DNA from: a virus
Reading direction: 5' to 3' (one strand)
Length of the DNA: 20,142 bases
IMG/VR virus record: IMGVR_UViG_3300028007_000010
Location: 1-20,142 of that record
A program made the position numbers and the translations under genes. The notes beneath the pieces are model-generated. The model was not told the origin of the DNA. It did no database searches and worked only from the letters and a program-made list of their open reading frames with translations. Below, one piece after another: positions 1-7,179 of this stretch; the first letter of the stretch is position 1, and each line of letters opens with the position of its first letter.

Positions 1-17
1 TACCACACGTGCGCCCG

Positions 18-50
18 AGGCCCGCCGTTGTGCGGGCCTTCGTCGTTTCT
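18..50 (+). terminator. Rho-independent terminator upstream of the late operon
   Basis: A perfect 8-bp stem (18-25 pairing with 32-39, AGGCCCGC with GCGGGCCT) encloses a 6-base loop and is followed by a T-rich tail (TCGTCGTTTCTT). This is the usual form of an actinobacterial intrinsic terminator. It probably ends an upstream gene outside the window and insulates the packaging genes. Its tail runs into the TTG taken as the HNH start, which makes that start less certain. Confidence 0.75.
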
Positions 51-430
51 TGCCCCGACTCACGCTCACACCCGACGGGACCTTGGTCCCCCTCGGCACG
101 CGCCCGCCTGACCGCCGTGACCGGACCGCGCAGGCCGACAACGCTTGGCGTCGCACGTGGGCATGGAAGCGCCGGGCGAAGGCGCAGACGATGCGCGAGC
201 CGTGGTGCGCGATCTGCGGCAGCGAGACGGACCTGACCGCGGACCACGTCACGCCCGTCGCTGCAGGCGGTGCGATCGACGGGCCGCTTCGGACGTTGTG
301 CCGGCCGTGCAACTCCTCGCTGGGCGCCACGGTGCGTCGCGGCCAGGGGGGGGTCGACGATCAGGCGCGCGCGCAGTCCCCCGTTGTCACCCTTTTCGCG
401 ATGCGTACGGGATGGCAGGACGAGGCCTAG
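50..430 (+). CDS. HNH endonuclease, packaging-associated
   Basis: A 126-residue protein with a zinc-finger HNH nuclease fold. Cysteine pairs C53/C56 (CAIC) and C84/C87 (CRPC) would hold structural zinc. D65-H66 (DHVTP) supplies the general base and N88 the central Asn. HNH proteins next to terminase genes are known partners of the packaging motor in HK97- and cos-type phages, where they aid cleavage of the concatemer; the terminase small subunit starts one base after this stop, fitting that role. The start is uncertain: TTG at 50 is used here, the frame is open to the window's left edge, but the terminator at 18-50 argues against a start further upstream, and TTG 83 or ATG 191 are alternatives. 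An 8-G run (346-353) lies in the C-terminal part, after the catalytic core, so a base-call error there would alter only the tail. Confidence 0.8.
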   Translation: MPRLTLTPDGTLVPLGTRPPDRRDRTAQADNAWRRTWAWKRRAKAQTMREPWCAICGSETDLTADHVTPVAAGGAIDGPLRTLCRPCNSSLGATVRRGQGGVDDQARAQSPVVTLFAMRTGWQDEA

Positions 431-431
431 C

Positions 432-920
432 GTGCCCGGACCTCCGCCCAAGCACCCCTCCCAGCGGCGCCGGCGCAACGCCGACGGCGCGGCCGCGCTC
501 GGCGTCACCCGGCTCCCGCGCGAGGGCCGCAGCGAGCGCAAGCCCGCACTGCCGAAGCGCCGCCCCGACGGCAAGGCGTGGTCGGCAGTAGCGCGCTCGT
601 GGTGGCGCACGGCCTGGTCGTCGCCGATGGCCGCTGTCTGGATCGAGGCCGACGTACCCTCCCTGCTGCGCCTGGCGATGCTGGTCGACGACCAGGCCAA
701 CGGCGTCGAGGTAGTGGACGGCGAGGGCGCGGCCCACGTGGTGCCGGTCGCCGTGACGGTGCTCGGCGAGATCCGCCAGCTGGAAGACCGATTCGGGCTC
801 TCACCGCTCGCGCGTCGGCGCCTGCAGTGGGAGATTGCCCAGGCTGAGAAGGACGAGGGCGCGGTCCTGTCACCCACCACCGCCCAAGCGGAGCGATGGC
901 TGCGGGTCGCGTCCGATTGA
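432..920 (+). CDS. terS: Terminase small subunit
   Basis: A 162-residue protein read from GTG 432, one base after the HNH stop. The N-terminus PGPPPKHPSQRRRRNA (residues 2-17) is the hallmark opening of the P27-like terminase small subunits of actinophages: a proline stretch followed by an Arg cluster. The middle carries the family pattern WWRTAWSSPMA (57-67) and EADVPSLLRLAMLVDD (72-87), and the end has FGLSPLARRRLQWEI (121-135). It would recognise the packaging site and hand DNA to the large subunit as a ring-shaped oligomer. An open frame continues upstream to 270 but overlaps the HNH gene, so GTG 432 is preferred. It overlaps the large-subunit gene by 25 bases, indicating translational coupling. 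Confidence 0.88.
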   Translation: MPGPPPKHPSQRRRRNADGAAALGVTRLPREGRSERKPALPKRRPDGKAWSAVARSWWRTAWSSPMAAVWIEADVPSLLRLAMLVDDQANGVEVVDGEGAAHVVPVAVTVLGEIRQLEDRFGLSPLARRRLQWEIAQAEKDEGAVLSPTTAQAERWLRVASD

Positions 921-2452
921 ACCGGACGCTCGGGCCGCACGTGGTCGCCTGGATCGAGGCGAACCTGTGCCACGGGCCCGGGGACGTGCAAGGCGAGCCG
1001 GTCGTCCTCGACGACGAGCAGGTCGCCTTCGTGTTCGCTGCCTACGAGATCGACGACCGTGGTCGGCGGCTGCGGACTCGGGCCGTCTACTCCCGGCCGA
1101 AGGGGCGGGCGAAGTCGGAGCTGGCGGCGTTCCTGTGCTGGGCCGAAGCCCTGGGGCCGGTGCGCTTCGGCGGGTGGGTCGACGGCGACCCCGACAAGGG
1201 CCCGGTCGGCATCCCCGTCCGCGCGCCGTTCATCAAGTGCTGCGCCACCGAGGAAGGCCAGGCCGGCAACACCTACGGCGCCGTCGAGTTCATCGGCCGC
1301 CACGGTCCGATCGCCGAGACGCCGGGCCTCGACGTGGGCATCACGCGCACGCTGCTGCCGGGCGGCGGCGAGATCCGCGCGGTGACCGCGTCGGCCGCGT
1401 CCAAGGACGGCGGCAAGGAGACGTTCGTCGTTTTCGACGAGACGCATCTGTACGTGCTGCCCGAGCTTCACCGCATGCACGCGACCCTGCGGCGGAACCT
1501 GGCCAAGCGCAAGATCGCCGAGCCGTGGTGCGTCGAGACGACCACGATGTACGCCCCGGGCGAGGGGTCGGTGGCCGAGAGCGCGCACAAGCTCGCCCGC
1601 GCCGTGCAGGCCGGCAAGGTCAAGGACCGCGGCCTCCTGTTCGATCACGAGGAAGGCTGGGACCCGGACGAGTTCGACTTCTCTGACGACGACCAGCTGC
1701 GCGCGGCGCTCATGCGCGCCTACGGCGAGGCGTCGGAGTGGATGGACTTCGAGCGCCTGGTGGCGGAGGCCCGCGAGGCGGAGGCGGAGGGCAAGCGCGA
1801 CGAGTGGATCCGCTACTTCCTCAACCGGCCGGTCGAGCGCGAGGACAAGTGGATCACGACCGCCCGGTGGGCCTCTCTCGGCTCGCCCGACGCCGCCATC
1901 CCCGAGGGTGCGCAGGTGGTCATCGCCCTGGACGTCGGCATCGTGCAGGACTCGACCGCGATCGTCGCCGCGCACGCCCGCGAGGACGGCCGCGTAGCCG
2001 TTCGCGCCCACGTCATCGGCGTCCGCGGGGCCACCTGCCACGAGCTCGCCGCGTCGGGCCGCGTGTCGCTGCGCCGCGTCGAGGACGTGGTCCGCGACTG
2101 GTGCGACCTCTACGACGTGGGCGAGGTGGTCTACGACCCCCGCTTTGCCGAGGCCCTTGCGGAGAACCTGTCCGAGGACGGCGTGACGGTCGTCGAGCTG
2201 CCGCAGAACTCGGCGGCCATGGCTGACGCCTACCAGCGGTTCTACGCCGCCGTCTCCGAGGGCACCGTGTGCCACGACGGCGACCCGGTCCTTGCCGATC
2301 ACATCAACTCCACAGTCGCCTCGGCGACGAACCGCGGTTGGCAGGTCCGCAAGGTCAAGAACACCAAGCGCATCGACGCCTGCGTCGCCGCTGTCATGGC
2401 CCACTACCGGGCCCAGGCCGTCCACCCCTCGCCGTTCGTGGAGGCGTGGTAG
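896..2452 (+). CDS. terL: Terminase large subunit (ATPase and nuclease)
   Basis: A 518-residue packaging motor of normal length. The N-terminal ATPase has a variant Walker A, SRPKGRAKS (66-74), typical of phage terminases, and a Walker B, TFVVFDE (177-183 region), ending in the catalytic Glu. The C-terminal RNase H-like nuclease shows three acidic positions on the expected strands: D346 in IALDVG, D414 in VVYDPRF and D494 in RIDACVAA. It pumps DNA into the prohead through the portal and cuts the concatemer. Start: ATG 896 has a GGAG just upstream and overlaps terS by 25 bases. TTG 917 would make a 4-base TTGA overlap and shorten the protein by seven residues; both are plausible. No frame break is seen. 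Confidence 0.95.
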   Translation: MAAGRVRLNRTLGPHVVAWIEANLCHGPGDVQGEPVVLDDEQVAFVFAAYEIDDRGRRLRTRAVYSRPKGRAKSELAAFLCWAEALGPVRFGGWVDGDPDKGPVGIPVRAPFIKCCATEEGQAGNTYGAVEFIGRHGPIAETPGLDVGITRTLLPGGGEIRAVTASAASKDGGKETFVVFDETHLYVLPELHRMHATLRRNLAKRKIAEPWCVETTTMYAPGEGSVAESAHKLARAVQAGKVKDRGLLFDHEEGWDPDEFDFSDDDQLRAALMRAYGEASEWMDFERLVAEAREAEAEGKRDEWIRYFLNRPVEREDKWITTARWASLGSPDAAIPEGAQVVIALDVGIVQDSTAIVAAHAREDGRVAVRAHVIGVRGATCHELAASGRVSLRRVEDVVRDWCDLYDVGEVVYDPRFAEALAENLSEDGVTVVELPQNSAAMADAYQRFYAAVSEGTVCHDGDPVLADHINSTVASATNRGWQVRKVKNTKRIDACVAAVMAHYRAQAVHPSPFVEAW

Positions 2453-2692
2453 GTGCCGTGGTGGCTGTCCCGCTTCGGGTGGCTGCTGAGGCGCAAGCGG
2501 CTGGTTCGCCTGCACCTGGAGGTCGCCGACGGCCGGCCGGACACGGTCGAGGGCGTGCGCCTCGGCGTCTGGGGCGGGCACTACGTCCTTGCGCTGCCGA
2601 AGGTGCTGGAGGCCCAGGACCGCACCCACGCCCTGCAGGGCGTGCTCGAGGTGCCCCGCTCGCGGGTGATCTTCTGCCAGGTGCTCGGGTGA
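2453..2692 (+). CDS. Small protein between terminase and portal, function unknown
   Basis: A 79-residue protein starting with GTG 2453 directly after the terL stop; a GGAGG at 2440-2444 gives good spacing. It opens with a Trp-rich, basic stretch (PWWLSRFGWLLRRKR, residues 2-16) and continues as a short beta-rich domain with VRLHLEV, EGVRLGVWGGHYVLALP and a final RSRVIFCQVLG. The opening might touch membrane, but it is short and no full membrane span is evident. Small proteins in this slot are common in actinophage head operons and have no assigned function that I know. The last codons overlap the portal start as GTGA, so the two are probably translated together. Confidence 0.75.
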   Translation: MPWWLSRFGWLLRRKRLVRLHLEVADGRPDTVEGVRLGVWGGHYVLALPKVLEAQDRTHALQGVLEVPRSRVIFCQVLG

Positions 2693-3969
2693 TCCTCGCC
2701 ACCCGGGGCGGCCAGGACCGCGAGCTTCGCGCCGCGAACTTCCGCCTGCCCGGCCGCACGACCGCCTACGGGTCGGCGGTCTACGTCTCCCCGGACACGG
2801 CGCAGGGGATTCCTGCCTTCGACGCCGTCATCGCCCAGGCGTCCCAGGCCGTGGCGTGCCTTGCCCTGCGCGTCTGGCGCGGCGTCAAGGTGAACCGCCA
2901 GGAGGTCACCTCGACCTGGCAGGCGCGCCTGTTCGCCTCGCCGCCGAACCCCCGCCAGACCTGGTTCGAGTTCTGGGAGACGGCCGAGGCGTCCATGACC
3001 GCCCGCCGCAACGCCTTCGTCTGGCGCACGCTGGAGAACGGGCGCCCCGTGGCCCTGTGGGCCCTCCACCCGGACCAGGTCTACGTGCTCGCGTCCTCGA
3101 CCCGTGGGGCCACCTACAAGGTCGCCGTCGGCGGCGGGTGGCTCGACCCCACTGGCCAGGACAAGGCGCGCCAGGTCGAGGTCGACGAGGGCACGATCCT
3201 GCACGTCAAGGGCCCCGGCGGCGGCGGCCGCCTGACCGCGCCCTCGCCCATCGAGATCCACCGCCACGCCCTCGGCGCCGCAATCGCCCAGCAGCAGTAC
3301 CAGGAGGGCTTCTACGCCAAGGGCACGCAGGTCGGCCTCGCCGTGCTGCTGCCGCGCGAGATGAACCAGACCCAGGCGCAGACCTGGCGCGAGATGTGGC
3401 AGGCGACCTACGGCGGCCCGGAGAACGCCGGCAAGACGGCGGTCCTCGGCGGCGGCGCCAGCATCGAGAAGATCGGCATGTCCCAGCAGGACGCCCAGTA
3501 CGTCGAGTCGGCGCAGATGACGATCGACGACGTGGCCCGGATCCTCAACTGGCCGGCGAGCCTGATCGGCGGGGCGAAGGGCGTCGGCGCCGGCGGCGGC
3601 CCGATCAGTCCCGAGCACGAGCTCACCCGCATGGTCCGCTACGCCCTCGCGCCGCGGCTCGCCCGCTGGGAGGCGGCCCTGGCCGCGGACCCCTACCTGT
3701 TCGGTCCCGGGTCCCGGGACTACCCCGGCTTCGACCGCGAGGGCCTCATCCGCGCCGACGTCGCCACCCAGACCGACGCCGACGTCAAGAACGTGCAGTC
3801 GGGGATCCTGCTCGTCGACGAGGTCCGCGCCGAGCGCGGGCTGCCGCCGCTGCCGGACAACCTCGGGCAGATCCCCCAGATCATCCCCGTCGGCGGCTCG
3901 CCGGCGGGCGTCCCCACCGCAGGCCAGCCGGCCGCGGTGCCCGACGACACCGACTCCCCGGAGGAGTAG
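2689..3969 (+). CDS. Portal protein, HK97 family
   Basis: A 426-residue portal subunit; twelve copies would form the ring at the unique capsid vertex through which terminase loads DNA and onto which the connector docks. Family signs are the early helix AVIAQASQAVACLALRVWR, the FWETAEASMTARRNAFVW segment, the wing region around EGTILHVKGPG, the clip/stem helices with AAIAQQQYQEGFYAKG, the motif ILNWPASLIGG (about 285-295), and the late LVDEVRAERGLPPLP segment. The tail after that is Pro/Ala-rich and probably disordered. The frame is open far upstream, inside terL, but GTG 2689 forms a 4-base GTGA overlap with the preceding small gene and gives the usual HK97 portal length, so it is the best start. 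The protease gene follows after three bases. Confidence 0.93.
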   Translation: MILATRGGQDRELRAANFRLPGRTTAYGSAVYVSPDTAQGIPAFDAVIAQASQAVACLALRVWRGVKVNRQEVTSTWQARLFASPPNPRQTWFEFWETAEASMTARRNAFVWRTLENGRPVALWALHPDQVYVLASSTRGATYKVAVGGGWLDPTGQDKARQVEVDEGTILHVKGPGGGGRLTAPSPIEIHRHALGAAIAQQQYQEGFYAKGTQVGLAVLLPREMNQTQAQTWREMWQATYGGPENAGKTAVLGGGASIEKIGMSQQDAQYVESAQMTIDDVARILNWPASLIGGAKGVGAGGGPISPEHELTRMVRYALAPRLARWEAALAADPYLFGPGSRDYPGFDREGLIRADVATQTDADVKNVQSGILLVDEVRAERGLPPLPDNLGQIPQIIPVGGSPAGVPTAGQPAAVPDDTDSPEE

Positions 3970-3972
3970 CCC

Positions 3973-4773
3973 ATGCCCGCCCTGACCGTGCCGGCCGCGA
4001 CGCCGGTGATTCACCGTGCCTTCGCACCGCTGGTCGGCGTGGAGCTGCGCGACGCCTCCGCCACCGGCGACGGCTCGTACACCTTCTCCGGCTACGCCGC
4101 GGTCACCAACACCGAGACCACCCTGTACGAGGGGCGGTCCTGGGTGTGGCGCGAGCGGATCGCCCCCGGTGCGTTCGCCGACGTCCTCAGCCGCGTCGCC
4201 TCCGGCGAGGCCGACTACCCGGTGGTGCTGAACCACGAGCACGACAACCGGGCTGCCATGGCGTCGACCGACGTCCCCGCCTCGCAGCCTTATGGCCTGG
4301 AGCTCTCCGAGGACGGCCTCGGCCTGCGGGTGTTCGCCCGCCTCGACCCCCAGGACGCCGACGTGCAGCGGGTCGTGCCGAAGATCCGCGCCGGGGCCCT
4401 GTCGCAGATGAGCTTCGCGTTCCTGCCCGACGAGTGGGAGACGCTGTCCACCGAGGATGAGCAGGGGCGCATCGTCGAGGTGGACACGATCCGCTCCCTG
4501 CGCGCCCTCTACGACGTGACGGTGTGCGCCCACGGCGCCTACCCCACCACCACCGCAGACGTGCGCGGCCTTCTGGCCGCGTCCGGTCGCTCCGGCTTCG
4601 ACCCGGAGGGCCACCAGGAGGCCGAGCGTCGCGCTCCCGCGGGCGCCGAGCCCCCGACCCCCGTCGCGCCACAGGCGGGCGGTGGCGACCACGACCGCAC
4701 ACGGCGGCTGGCCCTGGCACGGGCACGCCTCCGGGCAGCGGTCGCCACCCACGGCACCAAGAGGTACACCTGA
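3973..4773 (+). CDS. Prohead protease, HK97 gp4-like (peptidase S78)
   Basis: A 266-residue maturation protease that would cleave the N-terminal scaffold of the capsid protein after prohead assembly. The core fits peptidase family S78: GYAAVTNTETTLYEG with RERIAPGAFADVL (about 41-73), the catalytic-His motif VVLNHEHD (H88) and the catalytic-Ser motif GALSQMSFAF (S144 or, more likely, S147). The core ends near residue 200; the last 65 residues are Pro/Ala/Arg-rich with a basic helix and look like a flexible tail, perhaps removed by self-cleavage. A GGAG near 3961 precedes ATG 3973 at good spacing. The stop overlaps the capsid start by one base (TGATG), tying protease and substrate production together. 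Confidence 0.92.
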   Translation: MPALTVPAATPVIHRAFAPLVGVELRDASATGDGSYTFSGYAAVTNTETTLYEGRSWVWRERIAPGAFADVLSRVASGEADYPVVLNHEHDNRAAMASTDVPASQPYGLELSEDGLGLRVFARLDPQDADVQRVVPKIRAGALSQMSFAFLPDEWETLSTEDEQGRIVEVDTIRSLRALYDVTVCAHGAYPTTTADVRGLLAASGRSGFDPEGHQEAERRAPAGAEPPTPVAPQAGGGDHDRTRRLALARARLRAAVATHGTKRYT

Positions 4774-6119
4774 TGCCAACCCTTCTGGAGCGCCGCCGCG
4801 AGGCCTACGAGGCCGCGCAGGCGCGCTCGACCGAGACCCTGGCCGCCCTGGACGATGTCGCCGACGACGCCGACCTGGACGCCCTGACGGCGGCCGCCGA
4901 CGAGGCCGCCGCCGAGCTCGAGCGCACGCGCGCCGCGCTCGACCAGGCCGAGGCCCTGGAGCGGGCCCGCGCGGCGCACCCGGTCCCCGAGGTCCGCACG
5001 CCCGACGTGCGCGTCACCGACGACCGAGCCGAGCTCACCTACCGGCACGGCGACCCCTCGCGGTCGTTCTTCTCGGACATGTACCGGGCGCGGTTCATGT
5101 CGGACCCCGAGGCGCAGCAGCGGCTGCAGCGCAACGCCCAGGAGCAGCACGTCATCCTGCGCGAGCGCGGCACCCAGTACCGCGACGTCGCCACGTCGGC
5201 CTTCGGCGGCCTGATCCCGCCGGTCTACCTGACCGACATGTACGCGCCGCTCATGCGGGCCGGGCGCCCGTTCGCCGAGGCCGTGCGGCGCCTCCCGCTG
5301 CCGTCCACCGGCATGAGCATCGTCATCCCGCGCGGCACGACCGGCGCGGCGACGGCGATCCAGGCGTCGGAGAACGCGGCCATCCAGGAGACCGACCCGG
5401 CCGTCACGGACCTCACCATCCCGGTGCGGACCATCGCCGGCCAGGTCGACGCCTCGCGCCAGTCGCTGGAGCGCGGCGAGGGGGTCGACGAGATCATCTT
5501 CGCGGACCTGGCCGCGGACTACGCGGTCAAGCTCGACGCCGGGCTCCTGTCCGGCGCCGGCACCTCCGGCACCCACCTGGGGATCCTGAACACCAGCGGC
5601 ATCATCACGGTCGCCTACACGGACGCCTCGCCGACCGTGCCGGAGATCTGGCCGAAGATCCAGGACGCCGCCCAGCAGATCGCCGCGGGCCGCTACCTGG
5701 CCGCGACGGCGCTGGTCATGCACCCCCGCCGGTGGGCCTGGTTCCAGGCCGCGCTCGACACGGCCAACCGGCCGCTGTTCCCGAGCAACGGCCCCATGAA
5801 CGCGATGGGCACGCCGGGCGCCGCTGTCCCGGGTGCGGTCGGCCAGCTGGCCGGCTTCCCCGTGATCGTCGACGCGAGCCTGCCGACCAACCTCGGCGTG
5901 GGCACCAACCAGGACCCGATCCTGCTGGTGCGCCTCGACGACATCCTGCTGTGGGAGGAGGGCGACGGCGTGCCCCGGCAGATGCGCTTCGAGGAGCCGC
6001 TGATCAACACCCTGACGGTGCGCCTCGTGGTCTACGGCTACTCGGCGTTCTCGGCCGGCCGCTACCCGCTGGCGACCGCCGTCATCAACGGCACCGGCAC
6101 CGTCCCGCCCACCTTCTAG
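4773..6119 (+). CDS. Major capsid protein, HK97 fold
   Basis: A 448-residue precursor. Residues 1 to about 70 form a highly charged Ala/Glu/Arg-rich coiled coil (PTLLERRREAYEAAQAR, then AADEAAAELERTRAALDQAE), the delta-domain scaffold expected in HK97-type capsids that lack a separate scaffold gene. The mature shell domain probably begins after a linker near residue 100-130 and shows typical HK97 features: GGLIPPVYLTDMYAPLMRAG, the E-loop-like GTTGAATAIQASENAAIQE, IAGQVDASRQSLERG, VMHPRRWAWF and FPVIVDASLPTN. ATG 4773 overlaps the protease stop by one base; the open frame further upstream is a shadow inside the protease gene. No separate scaffold or decoration gene of known type is seen nearby. 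Confidence 0.95.
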   Translation: MPTLLERRREAYEAAQARSTETLAALDDVADDADLDALTAAADEAAAELERTRAALDQAEALERARAAHPVPEVRTPDVRVTDDRAELTYRHGDPSRSFFSDMYRARFMSDPEAQQRLQRNAQEQHVILRERGTQYRDVATSAFGGLIPPVYLTDMYAPLMRAGRPFAEAVRRLPLPSTGMSIVIPRGTTGAATAIQASENAAIQETDPAVTDLTIPVRTIAGQVDASRQSLERGEGVDEIIFADLAADYAVKLDAGLLSGAGTSGTHLGILNTSGIITVAYTDASPTVPEIWPKIQDAAQQIAAGRYLAATALVMHPRRWAWFQAALDTANRPLFPSNGPMNAMGTPGAAVPGAVGQLAGFPVIVDASLPTNLGVGTNQDPILLVRLDDILLWEEGDGVPRQMRFEEPLINTLTVRLVVYGYSAFSAGRYPLATAVINGTGTVPPTF

Positions 6120-6135
6120 GCCCGGAGGCATCCCT

Positions 6136-6609
6136 ATGGACCTCAGCACCAACCAGGGCGCGGACGACCGCCTGGTCGCCGACCCGGTCGCCACGGAGGC
6201 GACCCCGTCGGTGGACCGCGGTGCGCCGATGCCCGACGTCGAGCCCGGTCACAAGGGCTACGAGCTCAACCCCGGCGAGGTGTTCGACCCGAACGCCGCG
6301 CTTCGCAACGCCGAGGGCCGCGGCCCCGGCCTGCAGGACTCGGAGATCATCTCGCCCGCCCACTGGGTTCAGCCGGTCGGGGGCGTCGTCGTCCCCGGCG
6401 GCGCTAAGGGGCAGCTCGAGGCGCTGCGCCGCGAGCGGGAGATGTACGAGCGCGGCGGCACGGACGAGCAGAAGGACCGGCTCGGCCAGATCGACGAGCA
6501 GATCCGGTTCTACGAGCAGCAGCTCAAGGACGAGCAGAAGGCGGCCGGCCGGCCGAGCTCCCAGACCGGGCCCGATCCGGTGACCACCAAGGCCAAGGAC
6601 AAGGCCTGA
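6136..6609 (+). CDS. Hypothetical protein with charged helical C-terminus, downstream of capsid
   Basis: A 157-residue protein with a strong ribosome site (GGAGG near 6124) before ATG 6136. The N-terminal half is acidic and Pro/Gly-rich, with PMPDVEPGHKGYELNPGEVFDPN; the part around LQDSEIISPAHWVQPVGGVVVPGG looks like a short beta element. Residues about 95-135 form a charged helix, QLEALRREREMYERGG then IDEQIRFYEQQLKDEQK, and the end is Lys-rich and disordered. The helical motif recurs in the next gene. Its place right after the capsid gene suggests a head accessory or capsid-binding protein, but this is inference from position; I do not recognise a named family. A strong hairpin follows its stop. 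Confidence 0.75.
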   Translation: MDLSTNQGADDRLVADPVATEATPSVDRGAPMPDVEPGHKGYELNPGEVFDPNAALRNAEGRGPGLQDSEIISPAHWVQPVGGVVVPGGAKGQLEALRREREMYERGGTDEQKDRLGQIDEQIRFYEQQLKDEQKAAGRPSSQTGPDPVTTKAKDKA

Positions 6610-6620
6610 ACGCACCACCT

Positions 6621-6644
6621 GCGGGGCGCCTCCGGGCGCCCCGC
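6621..6644 (+). promoter_or_regulatory. Perfect 10-bp hairpin between head genes
   Basis: GCGGGGCGCC at 6621-6630 pairs with GGCGCCCCGC at 6635-6644 around a TCCG tetraloop, with no mismatch. It lies in one of the few non-coding gaps of the window (6610-6671). No T-tract follows (GGCCGTTCC), so it is not a classical terminator. It could be a partial terminator that lowers expression downstream of the abundant capsid transcript, or a 3'-end stabiliser for that transcript; the sequence alone does not decide. Confidence 0.6.
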
Positions 6645-6671
6645 GGCCGTTCCAATGACCAGGAGCAGCAC

Positions 6672-6872
6672 ATGACCGAGGAGCAGATGCGCTCGCTACT
6701 CGCCGCGCTGGAGCGCGAGCGCGCCGGGTACGAGCGCAGGCGCGACCACGCCCCCGACGGTCACCGTGACCGTGAGGTGATGCCGCGTCGCATCGCCGAG
6801 GTCGACGAGCAGATCAACCGCCTGCGGCCGCCGGCGCAGACGCGCCTTCGCCGCGGCGCCGAGACCAGGTAG
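6672..6872 (+). CDS. Small charged helical protein, function unknown
   Basis: A 66-residue protein preceded by AGGAG at 6660-6664. It is almost wholly charged and helical, with LLAALERERAGYERRR in the first third and RRIAEVDEQINRLRPP near the end, then a basic tail. The pattern (LxALxRERxxYERR, a short loop, then xxIxEVDEQIxRL) matches the C-terminal helices of the preceding gene at about 95-135, so the two appear to share a domain by duplication. Such helical hairpins are found in structural gene clusters of actinophages, often without known function. A role in binding the capsid or anchoring the fibres encoded just downstream is a guess from position. Confidence 0.72.
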   Translation: MTEEQMRSLLAALERERAGYERRRDHAPDGHRDREVMPRRIAEVDEQINRLRPPAQTRLRRGAETR

Positions 6873-6876
6873 CGCG

Positions 6877-7164
6877 GTGGTCGCGACCCTGATCCGCCGC
6901 GGGCCTCCCGGCCCCTCCGGTCCGCCGGGGCCCGTTGGCCCCGCGGGTCCGCCTGGAGAGGGCGGCGATCTCAGCTACACGCACCAGCAGATGGTCCCCG
7001 CCGCGGTCTGGACCATCACCCACAACCTGGGCAAGCGCCCGTCGGTCGACGTCTTCGACTCAACCGGCCACGGGCCCGTCTTCGGCGACGTGGAGCACGT
7101 CTCCGACAACCAGCTGGCCATCACGTTCGGCGCCGCATTCGGCGGCGTCGCCTACCTCAACTAG
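6877..7164 (+). CDS. Collagen-like fibre protein with phage C-terminal domain
   Basis: A 95-residue protein starting at GTG 6877, four bases after the preceding stop. Residues 9-27 are an uninterrupted Gly-X-Y run (GPPGPSGPPGPVGPAGPPG), which should form a short collagen-like triple helix. Residues 32-95 form a beta-rich domain with YTHQQMVPAAVWTITHNLG, a central VDVFDSTGHGPV and the closing FGAAFGGVAYLN; this pattern recurs in many phage tail and fibre proteins. The protein is therefore probably a trimeric spike or fibre tip on the virion. Its position between capsid and connector genes leaves open whether it decorates the head or the tail. Start alternatives are few because the repeat begins at residue 9. 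Confidence 0.82.
   Translation: MVATLIRRGPPGPSGPPGPVGPAGPPGEGGDLSYTHQQMVPAAVWTITHNLGKRPSVDVFDSTGHGPVFGDVEHVSDNQLAITFGAAFGGVAYLN
6901..6957 (+). repeat. Collagen-like Gly-X-Y coding repeat
   Basis: Six consecutive in-frame Gly-X-Y triplets plus a closing Gly, rich in Pro at X and Y, encoded near the 5' end of the fibre gene. The codons vary between triplets, so this is a protein-level repeat and not a perfect DNA tandem repeat; slippage-driven length change is less likely than in perfect arrays. Confidence 0.8.
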
Positions 7165-7179
7165 TACGGGAGACGACGC

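Noticed and set aside
1-17. Promoter for the late operon upstream of the HNH gene
   Set aside because: Too little sequence is present, and no -10/-35 pair is visible before or after the terminator.
431-920. cos or pac site around the terminase small-subunit gene
   Set aside because: Packaging sites often lie here, but no distinct repeat or dyad could be separated from the coding sequence by eye.
835-1686. 283-codon plus-strand frame inside terL
   Set aside because: Arg/Gly-rich shadow of the terL frame, which has Walker and nuclease motifs.
2581-4779. 732-codon open frame on the minus strand opposite portal and protease
   Set aside because: Strong G+C bias at third codon positions leaves antisense frames open. 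The translation is Gly/Arg/Val/Asp/His-rich without domains, and the plus strand encodes recognised proteins.
4539-6194. 551-codon open frame on the minus strand opposite the capsid gene
   Set aside because: Same composition artefact; low-complexity Arg/Gly/Val/Asp translation opposite a well-supported HK97 capsid gene.
6877-6957. Perfect DNA tandem repeat or CRISPR-like array
   Set aside because: Only the Gly-X-Y protein pattern repeats; the DNA units differ and there are no spacers.
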